64,000 nucleotides of DNA, from positions 31,391,464 to 31,455,463 of the forward strand of contig NC_052518.1 in the NCBI RefSeq assembly GCF_014356525.2, written 5' to 3'. The position numbers were made by a program, and so were the translations under genes. Shown here one piece after another: positions 32,544-44,317 of this stretch. The notes beneath the pieces were generated by a model. It did not search any database. It saw only the letters and a list, made by a program, of their open reading frames with translations, and was not told where the DNA came from. Every line of letters begins with the position of its first letter. Position 1 is the first letter of the stretch. The DNA comes from Nilaparvata lugens (taxonomy: Eukaryota > Arthropoda > Insecta > Hemiptera > Delphacidae).

Positions 32544-34736
32544 ATGGAACAAACTAGCAGTATGTTCAATATTATGTTACAAAACACAATGGATAACATG
32601 ATGCAGGAGATTAAAAAAGAGAATGCGGCAATAAAAGAGGCAAATAAGCAAACAGTGGAACAGGGCATGAAAGAGACAGCAGGCGCTATACAATCAGTAG
32701 AACGACGGTTAGATACTATTGAGAGTAAAGTAGAGAATCATAGGGAAGAATTAAAAGCAATGATAAATCTACAGAAAGAAAGTCAGGATAAAGTTACGGC
32801 AGGATTATCGGAAAGGTTGGATACGGTTACCTGTGAACTAAACGAAAGGATAGATAACTTAACCACACAAATCACTACACCTATTCTGGATTTAACAACT
32901 AACATTAAGGCCGATTGCCATCAAGAAATCAACAAACAAATTACCGTTGCCAATCAAAATTTGACAACTACAGTTGATAAAAATATTAACAGTATTAAAG
33001 ATATACAAAATAAACAGATTAATATGTCCACAAAAATGAACCAACTGCAAGGTAGTATCAATCAGAACACAGAAACCTGTAAGGCTTTAAACGGAACTCT
33101 ACTAATTCAAAAATCCACTCTGACTCAATTAGATCAAGAAGTAAATGCTAATAAAATTACACATAATAGTCAATGGCAGATGGCACAGGAGAAAATAACA
33201 GTATTAGAAAATTATATCCAACAACGACCTCAAGGAATTCAAGCAGATAACATCAACTCACATAGTATATTGCAAGGACTGGGTAAATTTGATAATACTG
33301 ATCGCCATTTGCAACCTCAACCATTCATTGATCAGATAAAATTAGTACAAACTCTTGCACCTACCTCTTGGAGCATGTGGCATCTTCATTTGACTAGTTT
33401 ATTAATTGGCGAACCCCTGATGTTCTTTCGGAGTAGAGCCCATGAATTTACATCATTGGATGAGTTTGTAGCTGTCTTCCTGGAACAGTATTGGAGCAGA
33501 AGTAAACAGTTGGACGTGCTAGCGGACATCATATCATGTGATTTCAACCCTAACTTAGACGGTGCATGTACCACTTTCGTCACTGCCCTACAGTTCAAAA
33601 ATTCTCAATTGAGCGAGCCCATTAACGAATCGGCATTAGCAAGTATTATTCTGAAGAAACTACCATATCAAGTTAGAATGGCACTCACCACACAAACCAT
33701 TACTGATTGCAAACAGCTAATAAATCATTTATATAGCATACAGTCTGTGATGGCAATGTCAAACCACCGATCAGACCAAAGATACACATGGAATCAACAT
33801 AACTCAAAAAGTAATCAGTATACCAGCCAAAATTATGAACCGGTATCATATGATCGCTACCGATCTGCCCCTCAACTTGAATGCTGCTATGAGCACAAGC
33901 AAAATAGTAACTGGAATAATGAAAATTTTCAAAATCACACAACTAATCATTACGCCCATCAGAGCAACCGCAGGAATTGCTATGATGGCCGTGATCGATT
34001 AAACTCAAATAATGGTTACATTCAGAATAATTACAACAGAAATTACAAACCACCACCTCAACAAGTAAGCACAAATTATACATTAGCGCATGCAACAGGA
34101 TTAAACCAACAAAGAACACAGAACCCAACACCTGATAAATCACCACCAAAAACCGCCGCCAACAATGCAATTAAAACACCCCGAAAGCATCAACCTCTAT
34201 TAAGCATCCTGTTCCCTACCGAAGATCCCTCACCGCCGGAGAACACCAACAGCCACCAGGATCATGCTATAATTAAAGAGTTGGTGAATACAGAACAAAT
34301 TGAAAATGTATCAGATCCGCGCACAGGACCTATGCATCTACATCAATCGACCCCACCGAAGCAGACAAAGGACCCCAAGATGGAAGAACGAGAGGACGGA
34401 CTACCGGACAAGAGGAGCGACCACCGCAAGGCCCGGAGACGCAATCGCCCGAGGAGGACACCAGACGGCCGACATCAGGACGGAGAGGACGGCATTCGGG
34501 AGAAGAGGTACCAGCACCGCAAGGCCGGAGGCAGAAGAAGAAACAAAGGAGGAACCGCGCGCGCGCATACCGGCCGCATGCACGTTTTAAACGCCCGAAG
34601 AGGACACCGGACCAACACCAGGATGGAGGACAGGAGACCGACGGCATGCATCCGCGGCACAAACGCTTCAAGAGAGCCAATCAGCGATGTGACCGGAATA
34701 AGGGCCAAAGGATTGGAACAAAAATGGAACTGGTAA
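32544..34736 (+). CDS. Gag-like protein of non-autonomous LTR element (copy 1, full length)
   Basis: 730 codons. Residues ~1-230 form a long coiled coil (heptads such as VERRLDTIESKVENHREEL). Residues ~245-400 look like a retrotransposon capsid core (GLGKFDNTDRHLQPQPFIDQ, MWHLHLTSLLIGEPLMFF, FLEQYWSRSKQLDVLADI, LKKLPYQVRMAL). Then follows an Asn/Gln/Tyr-rich linker and, from ~610, a strongly Arg-rich GC-rich tail (RRRNRPRRTPDGRHQDG) that could bind nucleic acid in place of a zinc knuckle; no CCHC knuckle is present. Role by family: particle assembly and RNA packaging in the cytoplasm. No pol frame follows. Arrangement and motifs are seen; the capsid call is by pattern. Confidence 0.7.
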   Translation: MEQTSSMFNIMLQNTMDNMMQEIKKENAAIKEANKQTVEQGMKETAGAIQSVERRLDTIESKVENHREELKAMINLQKESQDKVTAGLSERLDTVTCELNERIDNLTTQITTPILDLTTNIKADCHQEINKQITVANQNLTTTVDKNINSIKDIQNKQINMSTKMNQLQGSINQNTETCKALNGTLLIQKSTLTQLDQEVNANKITHNSQWQMAQEKITVLENYIQQRPQGIQADNINSHSILQGLGKFDNTDRHLQPQPFIDQIKLVQTLAPTSWSMWHLHLTSLLIGEPLMFFRSRAHEFTSLDEFVAVFLEQYWSRSKQLDVLADIISCDFNPNLDGACTTFVTALQFKNSQLSEPINESALASIILKKLPYQVRMALTTQTITDCKQLINHLYSIQSVMAMSNHRSDQRYTWNQHNSKSNQYTSQNYEPVSYDRYRSAPQLECCYEHKQNSNWNNENFQNHTTNHYAHQSNRRNCYDGRDRLNSNNGYIQNNYNRNYKPPPQQVSTNYTLAHATGLNQQRTQNPTPDKSPPKTAANNAIKTPRKHQPLLSILFPTEDPSPPENTNSHQDHAIIKELVNTEQIENVSDPRTGPMHLHQSTPPKQTKDPKMEEREDGLPDKRSDHRKARRRNRPRRTPDGRHQDGEDGIREKRYQHRKAGGRRRNKGGTARAHTGRMHVLNARRGHRTNTRMEDRRPTACIRGTNASREPISDVTGIRAKGLEQKWNW

Positions 34737-34773
34737 CAAAGCAACTATTGATTCATGCCGGGAAAATAATGGA

Positions 34774-35244
34774 GTGGACTACTTATGGAGATATATGAAG
34801 GATAAACAGTGTATAAGAAGAGTGAAAGAAGTAAGAAATAATGTAAATAAAAAGGAAGTAAATAGTTATTATATGATGAGAGATTATGCTATTAAAAAGA
34901 TGATAAATGTTTTGATATGGTGTGTAATGTTTGTTATAATGGCTGTGATAATATTGAAAAGTGATGCTATAATTAAGACCATGTTATTGTTGAAAGAATT
35001 TATTAGTGTTGATTGGAAGTGTTATATTATTGAATTGTTTATTATGATGATGAAGCCTAATAATGAATTTAAGTGGAAAGTATCGGATGAAGATGATTGG
35101 AAGCTTTATATTATAAAGTCGTTTATTGGTGTAACTAGAATTATAAACAATGCCACTAAAGTGAAAATATCGAGACTCAACGGAATAAATAGAAATAATA
35201 AGGAAGAAAACAGAACCAGATCAAGGAATTGTTTTAAAAGATAA
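34774..35244 (+). CDS. LTR element ORF 3 (copy 1), possible membrane segment
   Basis: 156 codons, Lys/Ile/Met-rich, with one hydrophobic stretch (MINVLIWCVMFVIMAVII, about residues 43-60) that could span a membrane. It starts 37 bp after the gag stop. The equivalent ORF of copy 2 is shortened by a 1-bp deletion. An envelope-like role is conceivable, but there is no signal peptide, Cys pattern or usual length; a chance ORF in AT-rich DNA is as likely. Confidence 0.3.
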   Translation: MDYLWRYMKDKQCIRRVKEVRNNVNKKEVNSYYMMRDYAIKKMINVLIWCVMFVIMAVIILKSDAIIKTMLLLKEFISVDWKCYIIELFIMMMKPNNEFKWKVSDEDDWKLYIIKSFIGVTRIINNATKVKISRLNGINRNNKEENRTRSRNCFKR

Positions 35245-36405
35245 ACCAGATACATGGGCTTTAAATTTGAGAAGGATAAATTAATAATAGGACAACCTCA
35301 ACAATCAACAAATGGATAGCAGATAACCCAACTGGCCTACAGTATAACTACAAGCAGAAAGCCAAAAGATACGGGAAAGCCACGAAATTTCTACATGCTA
35401 TATCGTCAAATTTGAAATAAATACAATAAGTAATCAAGGAAAACACCACTATCAAATGAATTACTGACCTATCATGATAAATTTAATATTGAGTTGGACC
35501 GCATGGCAATAATCCAATGTTTTTATTTCTCCCAACTGTCCAAAGCCTGCAACAAGCAAAAGAATAATTTTTAATTATGTAATTAAATAAGATACATCAA
35601 ATAAAAAAGGACACAAGCGGGGATAGTATATTTAAAATTTGTTAATTACCTTTAAAAAGAAAAAATGTAGCAGTTAGGTTAATTGCGAGATTCGACAACC
35701 AGTTCTGACGTAAGCAGTATGAATGAAGAGCCAGCGACCAGCTGAGCAAAGCCACCTGAATCAAATGTAGAGCTCAACATATGATTATGAGAAGGAAAAG
35801 CATTGTAACCCAAAAATGTTATTTATTACTGTTATTTATTATATTTATCAATGTTAGTATATTTATTTATATGTTTTATATTTATTACCGTTAGTTATGC
35901 CATGTTTGTACCCTAAAAAACCTAAAATGAATGCTAGTTACCTAAAACCAAAGAACCATTAGCAAAAGAAAAGAATTGTACCTGATGTATAGAAAAAAAT
36001 ATTTATATTAAGACCTAGGAATTACTATAAAATATAAGCCCCAGAAATTTGTACATCGAAATTATTGTTTGAAAGGAATCAATTATGATAGAATCAAGAA
36101 ATGTGTGTAGTTGGGTTGGCGGCCCTGCGAGCGGCAAATTTAAAAATACTATGTTCTAAGTGTTGTAAGGAGGAATGTGTCTAGGAGATTATATTTACGA
36201 TATTTTTGTGTGTTGATGAGGAGAATTGTTATTGTATTTGATAGAGGTCTAAAGGGAGGCGCAGCAGATAGATCTGCAAACTATGATAAAAGTTTGAGAG
36301 TATAATTTGTAAACAAAGTATGGAATATATCGATGTATTGAAGGGTGGATTTTCATTAAAAACATTGTGATTCTCAAATATTTTGAATTCAAATCCAGGG
36401 GCGTG

Positions 36406-37943
36406 TGTAACATATTTGAAATTTGGGTAGATATAAAAATCCCTAGCTGAAGTACTAATAGGTCTGAGTAAAGTAACTGGCTAATATCGCCAAAGAGATA
36501 ACATAAAGATTAGATAGCATCAGCTTGTCCTGGCTAAACGGTACAATAGCCTAAAAGGAATTGAAATAATTTTTTGCTAATATATAATATTATATAAAAT
36601 ATTGAAGATTGAGGTTAGGCATAAACATTCAGTGATCGGCGACCTAACAATCGACCGAGCCATGCAACGTAGAATCTGACCAAAACCCTTGGCAGAGATC
36701 TATTGCGGCAAAACGGTATGCAATTTGGAAGAACAAAAGGTCACGTGGCTAACTATTATGATGCATGAAATAAATAGTAATATATAGAAAATTAACTAGC
36801 ATGTAGTGGGCATACTTAAAAAACCTAATAAAAATAATTAAATGTATCCAGGAAATAGGAGGTTACCAAGCGCATGGATACTGAAACAATTTGCATGCAC
36901 CAATCACATAATGGCAGTTAATAGGCGGCAATAGTATGCCAATTCAAAAATATTTATATATATTTCTATAAATGATTAGAATTTGTATAAAATTGTTATA
37001 TAGTCTATGTTATGGATATGGCCCGAAGGCAAAGAAATTATTAAACATACAACATAAGTAATAATTTAATATTTTAGTACGGTCTATTTGAACCTTTAAT
37101 GGCGGAGGACTAGGATATTCAAATTTTATGTAAATTTGAAAGTCGGAAATAAGAATTGTAAAATTGAGGAAGGAGAACCATCACTCGCCTGCCAAATGCC
37201 ACCATGAGAGGTCCCTAAATATTATAGAGCGTAATACCTTGCTATAACTTGTAAAAAGCTAAAGTTAGTTTGAATTATTAAATTTCTTATAAGACTTTGT
37301 GATGCTCTTATAAAGCAGAAGTCATTTTCATTTTTAAATAATTTTGTAACCCCTTGGAAGAGAAGACTCCGGCTACCATAGTCCAGGACCACCAGGAGTT
37401 GGATCGACATCAGCGGCTCATAAGAAGATTTCGACACGTGAGTGAGAAATATTGAATTAGTGATGGGCGCCCTCAGTGCTTCGAAATTACCTAATAATCA
37501 AAGCTAGCTCGTCGAAAGGGTTTTCTTATAAATTAAGAATTTAATAAAAAATACTTGCGCAAGTAAATATAGTATTAAAGGTATTTTATTAGAGGAGTAA
37601 TGAGTCAGTACATTTCAGAAAATTCTAATAAATCAAAGAAGTATAAAATCTAGGCTATTAATGCATATTCATATGATTTTTAATTTTTGCAATATAATTT
37701 GCGATAGTTTGTTGTAGCTCTGATTCACTAGATGAATTGCTCTTCTTATTCCATCAGGTGCCGGATCTTGCACCCTGAGATAAAATATATATTCATTACA
37801 AAGAAATCTATTAGATACTAGAGAAATTAATATATATATTTGGATTATTGGTTGCCAATTTATCAAGTTGATTTTAAGGAACCTATTTTTAATAGAATTG
37901 TCCAAGTCGACAAGTATTAGCAAGCTTATATTGCAGCTACATA
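36406..37943 (+). repeat. LTR 2, 3'-truncated
   Basis: Matches LTR 1 up to ...GCAGCTACATA, then joins directly to internal sequence TAAAAAACTTAAG. This removes about 921 bp (equivalent to 31103-32023): the LTR 3' end, the primer-binding site and most of the leader. The junction shows 2 bp (TA) of microhomology. Confidence 0.85.
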
Positions 37944-38094
37944 TAAAAAACTTAAGTATAAATACCTTATTTTTGGATATCCAAACACTTTGCACATAAC
38001 TGTTTCACTGTAAGTCCCGGTTTGTGTCTCTTTTTTAAGCATTTTTTACATATTATTCATCACTTTTTAATTAGCATTTATCACATTTGACACA

Positions 38095-38409
38095 ATGAAT
38101 CACACTCCCGCAAACTCTGAAGTTTCATATATGTATGGCGGTTGCACAGATCCCACTTTGTTGACTCCCAGCACATCAAACCCCACCATGGTAGATGCCA
38201 ATACGCCACGAGAAAGGGAACCAGGAAGTGTTGGGTCGATAGTCTTCGATCCACAAGGTCTGCAACCTCTATCATCCACTCGAATCGACGCCGCTGACAT
38301 GCAATTGAATCAACGGATAGCAGAGATCAACTTCGAAGGGGGCGAGGAGCAGCCTGCACAACCCGCATCTCCAGAGGCAAATCCAACCAATCCCGCATCT
38401 CACATCTGA
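38095..38409 (+). CDS. LTR element ORF 1 (copy 2)
   Basis: Identical in translation to the 104-aa ORF of copy 1 as far as I can read. Same spacing to the gag-like ORF. Confidence 0.55.
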   Translation: MNHTPANSEVSYMYGGCTDPTLLTPSTSNPTMVDANTPREREPGSVGSIVFDPQGLQPLSSTRIDAADMQLNQRIAEINFEGGEEQPAQPASPEANPTNPASHI

Positions 38410-38462
38410 GCAAACAAAGTATATTTTCAGTCACAGAGCTAGATCCATTTAAAAGGGTAATA

Positions 38463-40121
38463 ATGGAACAAACTAGCAGTATGTTCAATATTATGTTACA
38501 AAACACAATGGATAACATGATGCAGGAGATTAAAAAAGAGAATGCGGCAATAAAAGAGGCAAATAAGCAAACAGTGGAACAGGGCATGAAAGAGACAGCA
38601 GGCGCTATACAATCAGTAGAACGACGGTTAGATACTATTGAGAGTAAAGTAGAGAATCATAGGGAAGAATTAAAAGCAATGATAAATCTACAGAAAGAAA
38701 GTCAGGATAAAGTTACGGCAGGATTATCGGAAAGGTTGGATACGGTTACCTGTGAACTAAACGAAAGGATAGATAACTTAACCACACAAATCACTACACC
38801 TATTCTGGATTTAACAACTAACATTAAGGCCGATTGCCATCAAGAAATCAACAAACAAATTACCGTTGCCAATCAAAATTTGACAACTACAGTTGATAAA
38901 AATATTAACAGTATTAAAGATATACAAAATAAACAGATTAATATGTCCACAAAAATGAACCAACTGCAAGGTAGTATCAATCAGAACACAGAAACCTGTA
39001 AGGCTTTAAACGGAACTCTACTAATTCAAAAATCCACTCTGACTCAATTAGATCAAGAAGTAAATGCTAATAAAATTACACATAATAGTCAATGGCAGAT
39101 GGCACAGGAGAAAATAACAGTATTAGAAAATTATATCCAACAACGACCTCAAGGAATTCAAGCAGATAACATCAACTCACATAGTATATTGCAAGGACTG
39201 GGTAAATTTGATAATACTGATCGCCATTTGCAACCTCAACCATTCATTGATCAGATAAAATTAGTACAAACTCTTGCACCTACCTCTTGGAGCATGTGGC
39301 ATCTTCATTTGACTAGTTTATTAATTGGCGAACCCCTGATGTTCTTTCGGAGTAGAGCCCATGAATTTACATCATTGGATGAGTTTGTAGCTGTCTTCCT
39401 GGAACAGTATTGGAGCAGAAGTAAACAGTTGGACGTGCTAGCGGACATCATATCATGTGATTTCAACCCTAACTTAGACGGTGCATGTACCACTTTCGTC
39501 ACTGCCCTACAGTTCAAAAATTCTCAATTGAGCGAGCCCATTAACGAATCGGCATTAGCAAGTATTATTCTGAAGAAACTACCATATCAAGTTAGAATGG
39601 CACTCACCACACAAACCATTACTGATTGCAAACAGCTAATAAATCATTTATATAGCATACAGTCTGTGATGGCAATGTCAAACCACCGATCAGACCAAAG
39701 ATACACATGGAATCAACATAACTCAAAAAGTAATCAGTATACCAGCCAAAATTATGAACCGGTATCATATGATCGCTACCGATCTGCCCCTCAACTTGAA
39801 TGCTGCTATGAGCACAAGCAAAATAGTAACTGGAATAATGAAAATTTTCAAAATCACACAACTAATCATTACGCCCATCAGAGCAACCGCAGGAATTGCT
39901 ATGATGGCCGTGATCGATTAAACTCAAATAATGGTTACATTCAGAATAATTACAACAGAAATTACAAACCACCACCTCAACAAGTAAGCACAAATTATAC
40001 ATTAGCGCATGCAACAGGATTAAACCAACAAAGAACACAGAACCAACACCTGATAAATCACCACCAAAAACCGCCGCCAACAATGCAATTAAAACACCCC
40101 GAAAGCATCAACCTCTATTAA
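38463..40121 (+). pseudogene. Gag-like protein (copy 2), frameshifted
   Basis: Matches copy 1 for about 525 residues, then loses one C (GAACCAACACC for GAACCCAACACC, near 40043) and stops at 40121. The Arg-rich tail remains open downstream (40199-40654). Two further one-base differences (CCGG for CCCGG near 40349, CCCGG for CCGG near 40442) cancel each other, so about 90 bp of the tail are read in another frame from copy 1. Coiled coil and capsid-like core are intact. Confidence 0.75.
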
Positions 40122-40816
40122 GCATCCTGTTCCCTACCGAAGATCCCTCACCGCCGGAGAACACCAACAGCCACCAGGATCATGCTATAATTAAAGAGTT
40201 GGTGAATACAGAACAAATTGAAAATGTATCAGATCCGCGCACAGGACCTATGCATCTACATCAATCGACCCCACCGAAGCAGACAAAGGACCCCAAGATG
40301 GAAGAACGAGAGGACGGACTACCGGACAAGAGGAGCGACCACCGCAAGGCCGGAGACGCAATCGCCCGAGGAGGACACCAGACGGCCGACATCAGGACGG
40401 AGAGGACGGCATTCGGGAGAAGAGGTACCAGCACCGCAAGGCCCGGAGGCAGAAGAAGAAACAAAGGAGGAACCGCGCGCGCGCATACCGGCCGCATGCA
40501 CGTTTTAAACGCCCGAAGAGGACACCGGACCAACACCAGGATGGAGGACAGGAGACCGACGGCATGCATCCGCGGCACAAACGCTTCAAGAGAGCCAATC
40601 AGCGATGTGACCGGAATAAGGGCCAAAGGATTGGAACAAAAATGGAACTGGTAACAAAGCAACTATTGATTCATGCCGGGAAAATAATGGAGTGGACTAC
40701 TTATGGAGATATATGAAGGATAAACAGTGTATAAGAAGAGTGAAAGAAGTAAGAAATAATGTAAATAAAAAGGAAGTAAATAGTTATTATATGATGAGAG
40801 ATTATGCTATTAAAAG

Positions 40817-41161
40817 ATGATAAATGTTTTGATATGGTGTGTAATGTTTGTTATAATGGCTGTGATAATATTGAAAAGTGATGCTATAATTAAGACCATG
40901 TTATTGTTGAAAGAATTTATTAGTGTTGATTGGAAGTGTTATATTATTGAATTGTTTATTATGATGATGAAGCCTAATAATGAATTTAAGTGGAAAGTAT
41001 CGGATGAAGATGATTGGAAGCTTTATATTATAAAGTCGTTTATTGGTGTAACTAGAATTATAAACAATGCCACTAAAGTGAAAATATCGAGACTCAACGG
41101 AATAAATAGAAATAATAAGGAAGAAAACAGAACCAGATCAAGGAATTGTTTTAAAAGATAA
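40817..41161 (+). CDS. LTR element ORF 3 (copy 2), shortened
   Basis: 114 codons matching the C-terminal three quarters of the copy 1 ORF. A missing A in an A-run (AAAAGATG for AAAAAGATG, near 40815) removes the N-terminal portion of the frame. Retains the hydrophobic segment. Confidence 0.3.
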   Translation: MINVLIWCVMFVIMAVIILKSDAIIKTMLLLKEFISVDWKCYIIELFIMMMKPNNEFKWKVSDEDDWKLYIIKSFIGVTRIINNATKVKISRLNGINRNNKEENRTRSRNCFKR

Positions 41162-42322
41162 ACCAGATACATGGGCTTTAAATTTGAGAAGGATAAATTA
41201 ATAATAGGACAACCTCAACAATCAACAAATGGATAGCAGATAACCCAACTGGCCTACAGTATAACTACAAGCAGAAAGCCAAAAGATACGGGAAAGCCAC
41301 GAAATTTCTACATGCTATATCGTCAAATTTGAAATAAATACAATAAGTAATCAAGGAAAACACCACTATCAAATGAATTACTGACCTATCATGATAAATT
41401 TAATATTGAGTTGGACCGCATGGCAATAATCCAATGTTTTTATTTCTCCCAACTGTCCAAAGCCTGCAACAAGCAAAAGAATAATTTTTAATTATGTAAT
41501 TAAATAAGATACATCAAATAAAAAAGGACACAAGCGGGGATAGTATATTTAAAATTTGTTAATTACCTTTAAAAAGAAAAAATGTAGCAGTTAGGTTAAT
41601 TGCGAGATTCGACAACCAGTTCTGACGTAAGCAGTATGAATGAAGAGCCAGCGACCAGCTGAGCAAAGCCACCTGAATCAAATGTAGAGCTCAACATATG
41701 ATTATGAGAAGGAAAAGCATTGTAACCCAAAAATGTTATTTATTACTGTTATTTATTATATTTATCAATGTTAGTATATTTATTTATATGTTTTATATTT
41801 ATTACCGTTAGTTATGCCATGTTTGTACCCTAAAAAACCTAAAATGAATGCTAGTTACCTAAAACCAAAGAACCATTAGCAAAAGAAAAGAATTGTACCT
41901 GATGTATAGAAAAAAATATTTATATTAAGACCTAGGAATTACTATAAAATATAAGCCCCAGAAATTTGTACATCGAAATTATTGTTTGAAAGGAATCAAT
42001 TATGAGAGAATCAAGAAATGTGTGTAGTTGGGTTGGCGGCCCTGCGAGCGGCAAATTTAAAAATACTATGTTCTAAGTGTTGTAAGGAGGAATGTGTCTA
42101 GGAGATTATATTTACGATATTTTTGTGTGTTGATGAGGAGAATTGTTATTGTATTTGATAGAGGTCTAAAGGGAGGCGCAGCAGATAGATCTGCAAACTA
42201 TGATAAAAGTTTGAGAGTATAATTTGTAAACAAAGTATGGAATATATTGATGTATTGAAGGGTGGATTTTCATTAAAAACATTGTGATTCTCAAATATTT
42301 TGAATTCAAATCCAGGGGCGTG

Positions 42323-44313
42323 TGTAACATATTTGAAATTTGGGTAGATATAAAAATCCCTAGCTGAAGTACTAATAGGTCTGAGTAAAGTAACTGGCTA
42401 ATATCGCCAAAGGGATAACATAAAGATTAGATAGCATCAGCTTGTCCTGGCTAAACGGTACAATAGCCTAAAAAGAATTGAAATAATTTTTTGCTAATAT
42501 ATAATATTATATAAAATATTGAAGATTGAGGTTAGGCATAAACATTCAGTGATCGGCGACCTAACAATCGACCGAGCCATGCAACGTAGAATCTGACCAA
42601 AACCCTTGGCAGAGATCTATTGCGGCAAAACGGTATGCAATTTGGAAGAACAAAAGGTCACGTGGCTAACTATTATGATGCATGAAATAAATAGTAATAT
42701 ATAGAAAATTAACTAGCATGTAGTGGGCATACTTAAAAAACCTAATAAAAATAATTAAATGTATCCAGGAAATAGGAGGTTACCAAGCACATGGATACTG
42801 AAACAATTTGCATGCACCAATCACATAATGGCAGTTAATAGGCGGCAATAGTATGCCAATTCAAAAATATTTATATATATTTCTATAAATGATTAGAATT
42901 TGTATAAAATTGTTATATAGTCTATGTTATGGATATGGCCCGAAGGCAAAGAAATTATTAAACATACAACATAAGTAATAATTTAATATTTTAGTACGGT
43001 CTATTTGAACCTTAATGGCGGAGGACTAGGATATTCAAATTTTATGTAAATTTGAAAGTCAGAAATAAGAATTGTAAAATTGAGGAAGGAGAACCATCAC
43101 TCGCCTGCCAAATGCCACCATGAGAGGTCCCTAAATATTATAGAGCGTAATACCTTGCTATAACTTGTAAAAAGCTAAAGTTAGTTTGAATTATTAAATT
43201 TCTTATAAGACTTTGTGATGCTCTTATAAAGCAGAAGTCATTTTCATTTTTAAATAATTTTGTAACCCCTTGGAAGAGAAGACTCCAGCTACCATAGTCC
43301 AGGACCACCAGGAGTTGGATCGACATCAGCGGCTCATAAGAAGATTTCGACACGTGAGTGAGAAATATTGAATTAGTGATGGGCGCCCTCAGTGCTTCGA
43401 AATTACCTAATAATCAAAGCTAGCTCGTCGAAAGGGTTTTCTTATAAATTAAGAATTTAATAAAAAATACTTGCGCAAGTAAATATAGTATTGAAGGTAT
43501 TTTATTAGAGGAGTAATGAGTCAGTACATTTCAGAAAATTCTAATAAATCAAAGAAGTATAAAATCTAGGCTATTAATGCATATTCATATGATTTTTAAT
43601 TTTTGCAATATAATTTGCGATAGTTTGTTGTAGCTCTGATTCACTAGATGAATTGCTCTACTTATTCCATCAGGTGCCGAATCTTGCACCCTGAGATAAA
43701 ATATATATTCATTACAAAGAAATCTATTAGATACTAGAGAATTTAATATATATATTTGGATTATTGGTTGCCAATTTATCAAGTTGATTTTAAGGAACCT
43801 ATTTTTAATAGAATTGTCCAAGTCGACAAGTATTAGCAAGCTTATATTGCAGCTACATACAAAAGGATGCATATGATTAAAATATAAAAGCACATGGTAA
43901 CGTTTCGTGCTATAAATTTAGAGAATATATTTAGCCTGTGATAGTTTACTGATTTCGATTATTGTTCTATTTTTATATTATATATTTTTATCGCTCTTTA
44001 TATTTTTTGCCTTGATCTATTTTTTGCAATATTTGTTAATATATGTATCATGTTTATGGTGTGCAATTTATTTTAATTCCTCAACACTATAGGATAAGTA
44101 CCATATATATATATATATATATTTATTTTTCAATGAATTACAAGAATTATAGGGGAAGCTCATACCTGGGCCTATAAAGATTTTTATGAGACTGTATCCT
44201 ATTAAAAAACCACGACCTAATTTTATAAAATTATATATCAAATATTTCATGCTCTACCGACTGATGCCAAGCAGGAGGCTAATCGTTATTTAAATATAAA
44301 GAATAACGTGACA
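42323..44313 (+). repeat. LTR 3 (3')
   Basis: Complete third LTR, TG...CA, about 1991 bp, followed directly by the right AGCT duplication. It contains the 3' segment missing from LTR 2. By eye it is closer to LTR 2 than to LTR 1 in several shared substitutions. Confidence 0.85.
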
Positions 44314-44317
44314 AGCT

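Larger units (their letters stand above)
29561..44313 (+). mobile_element. Tandem LTR-retroelement array: LTR-internal-LTR-internal-LTR, gag-only
   Basis: Three copies of a ~2.0-kb direct repeat starting TGTAACATATTTGAAATTTG (29561, 36406, 42323) and ending ...AACGTGACA (first and third) flank two near-identical internal regions. Each internal region has a short ORF and a gag-like ORF. No reverse transcriptase, protease, integrase or RNase H motif is visible in any frame, so this is a non-autonomous (LARD-like) element. A single TSD for the whole array suggests one insertion followed by unequal recombination, or insertion of a tandem form. Between 35245 and 36405 (and 41162-42322) the internal region is non-coding AT-rich DNA in which I see nothing. 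Confidence 0.88.

Noticed and set aside
36340..36405. Classical polypurine tract before LTR 2
   Set aside because: Only a short AGGGGCG run is present next to the LTR; not convincing as a polypurine tract.
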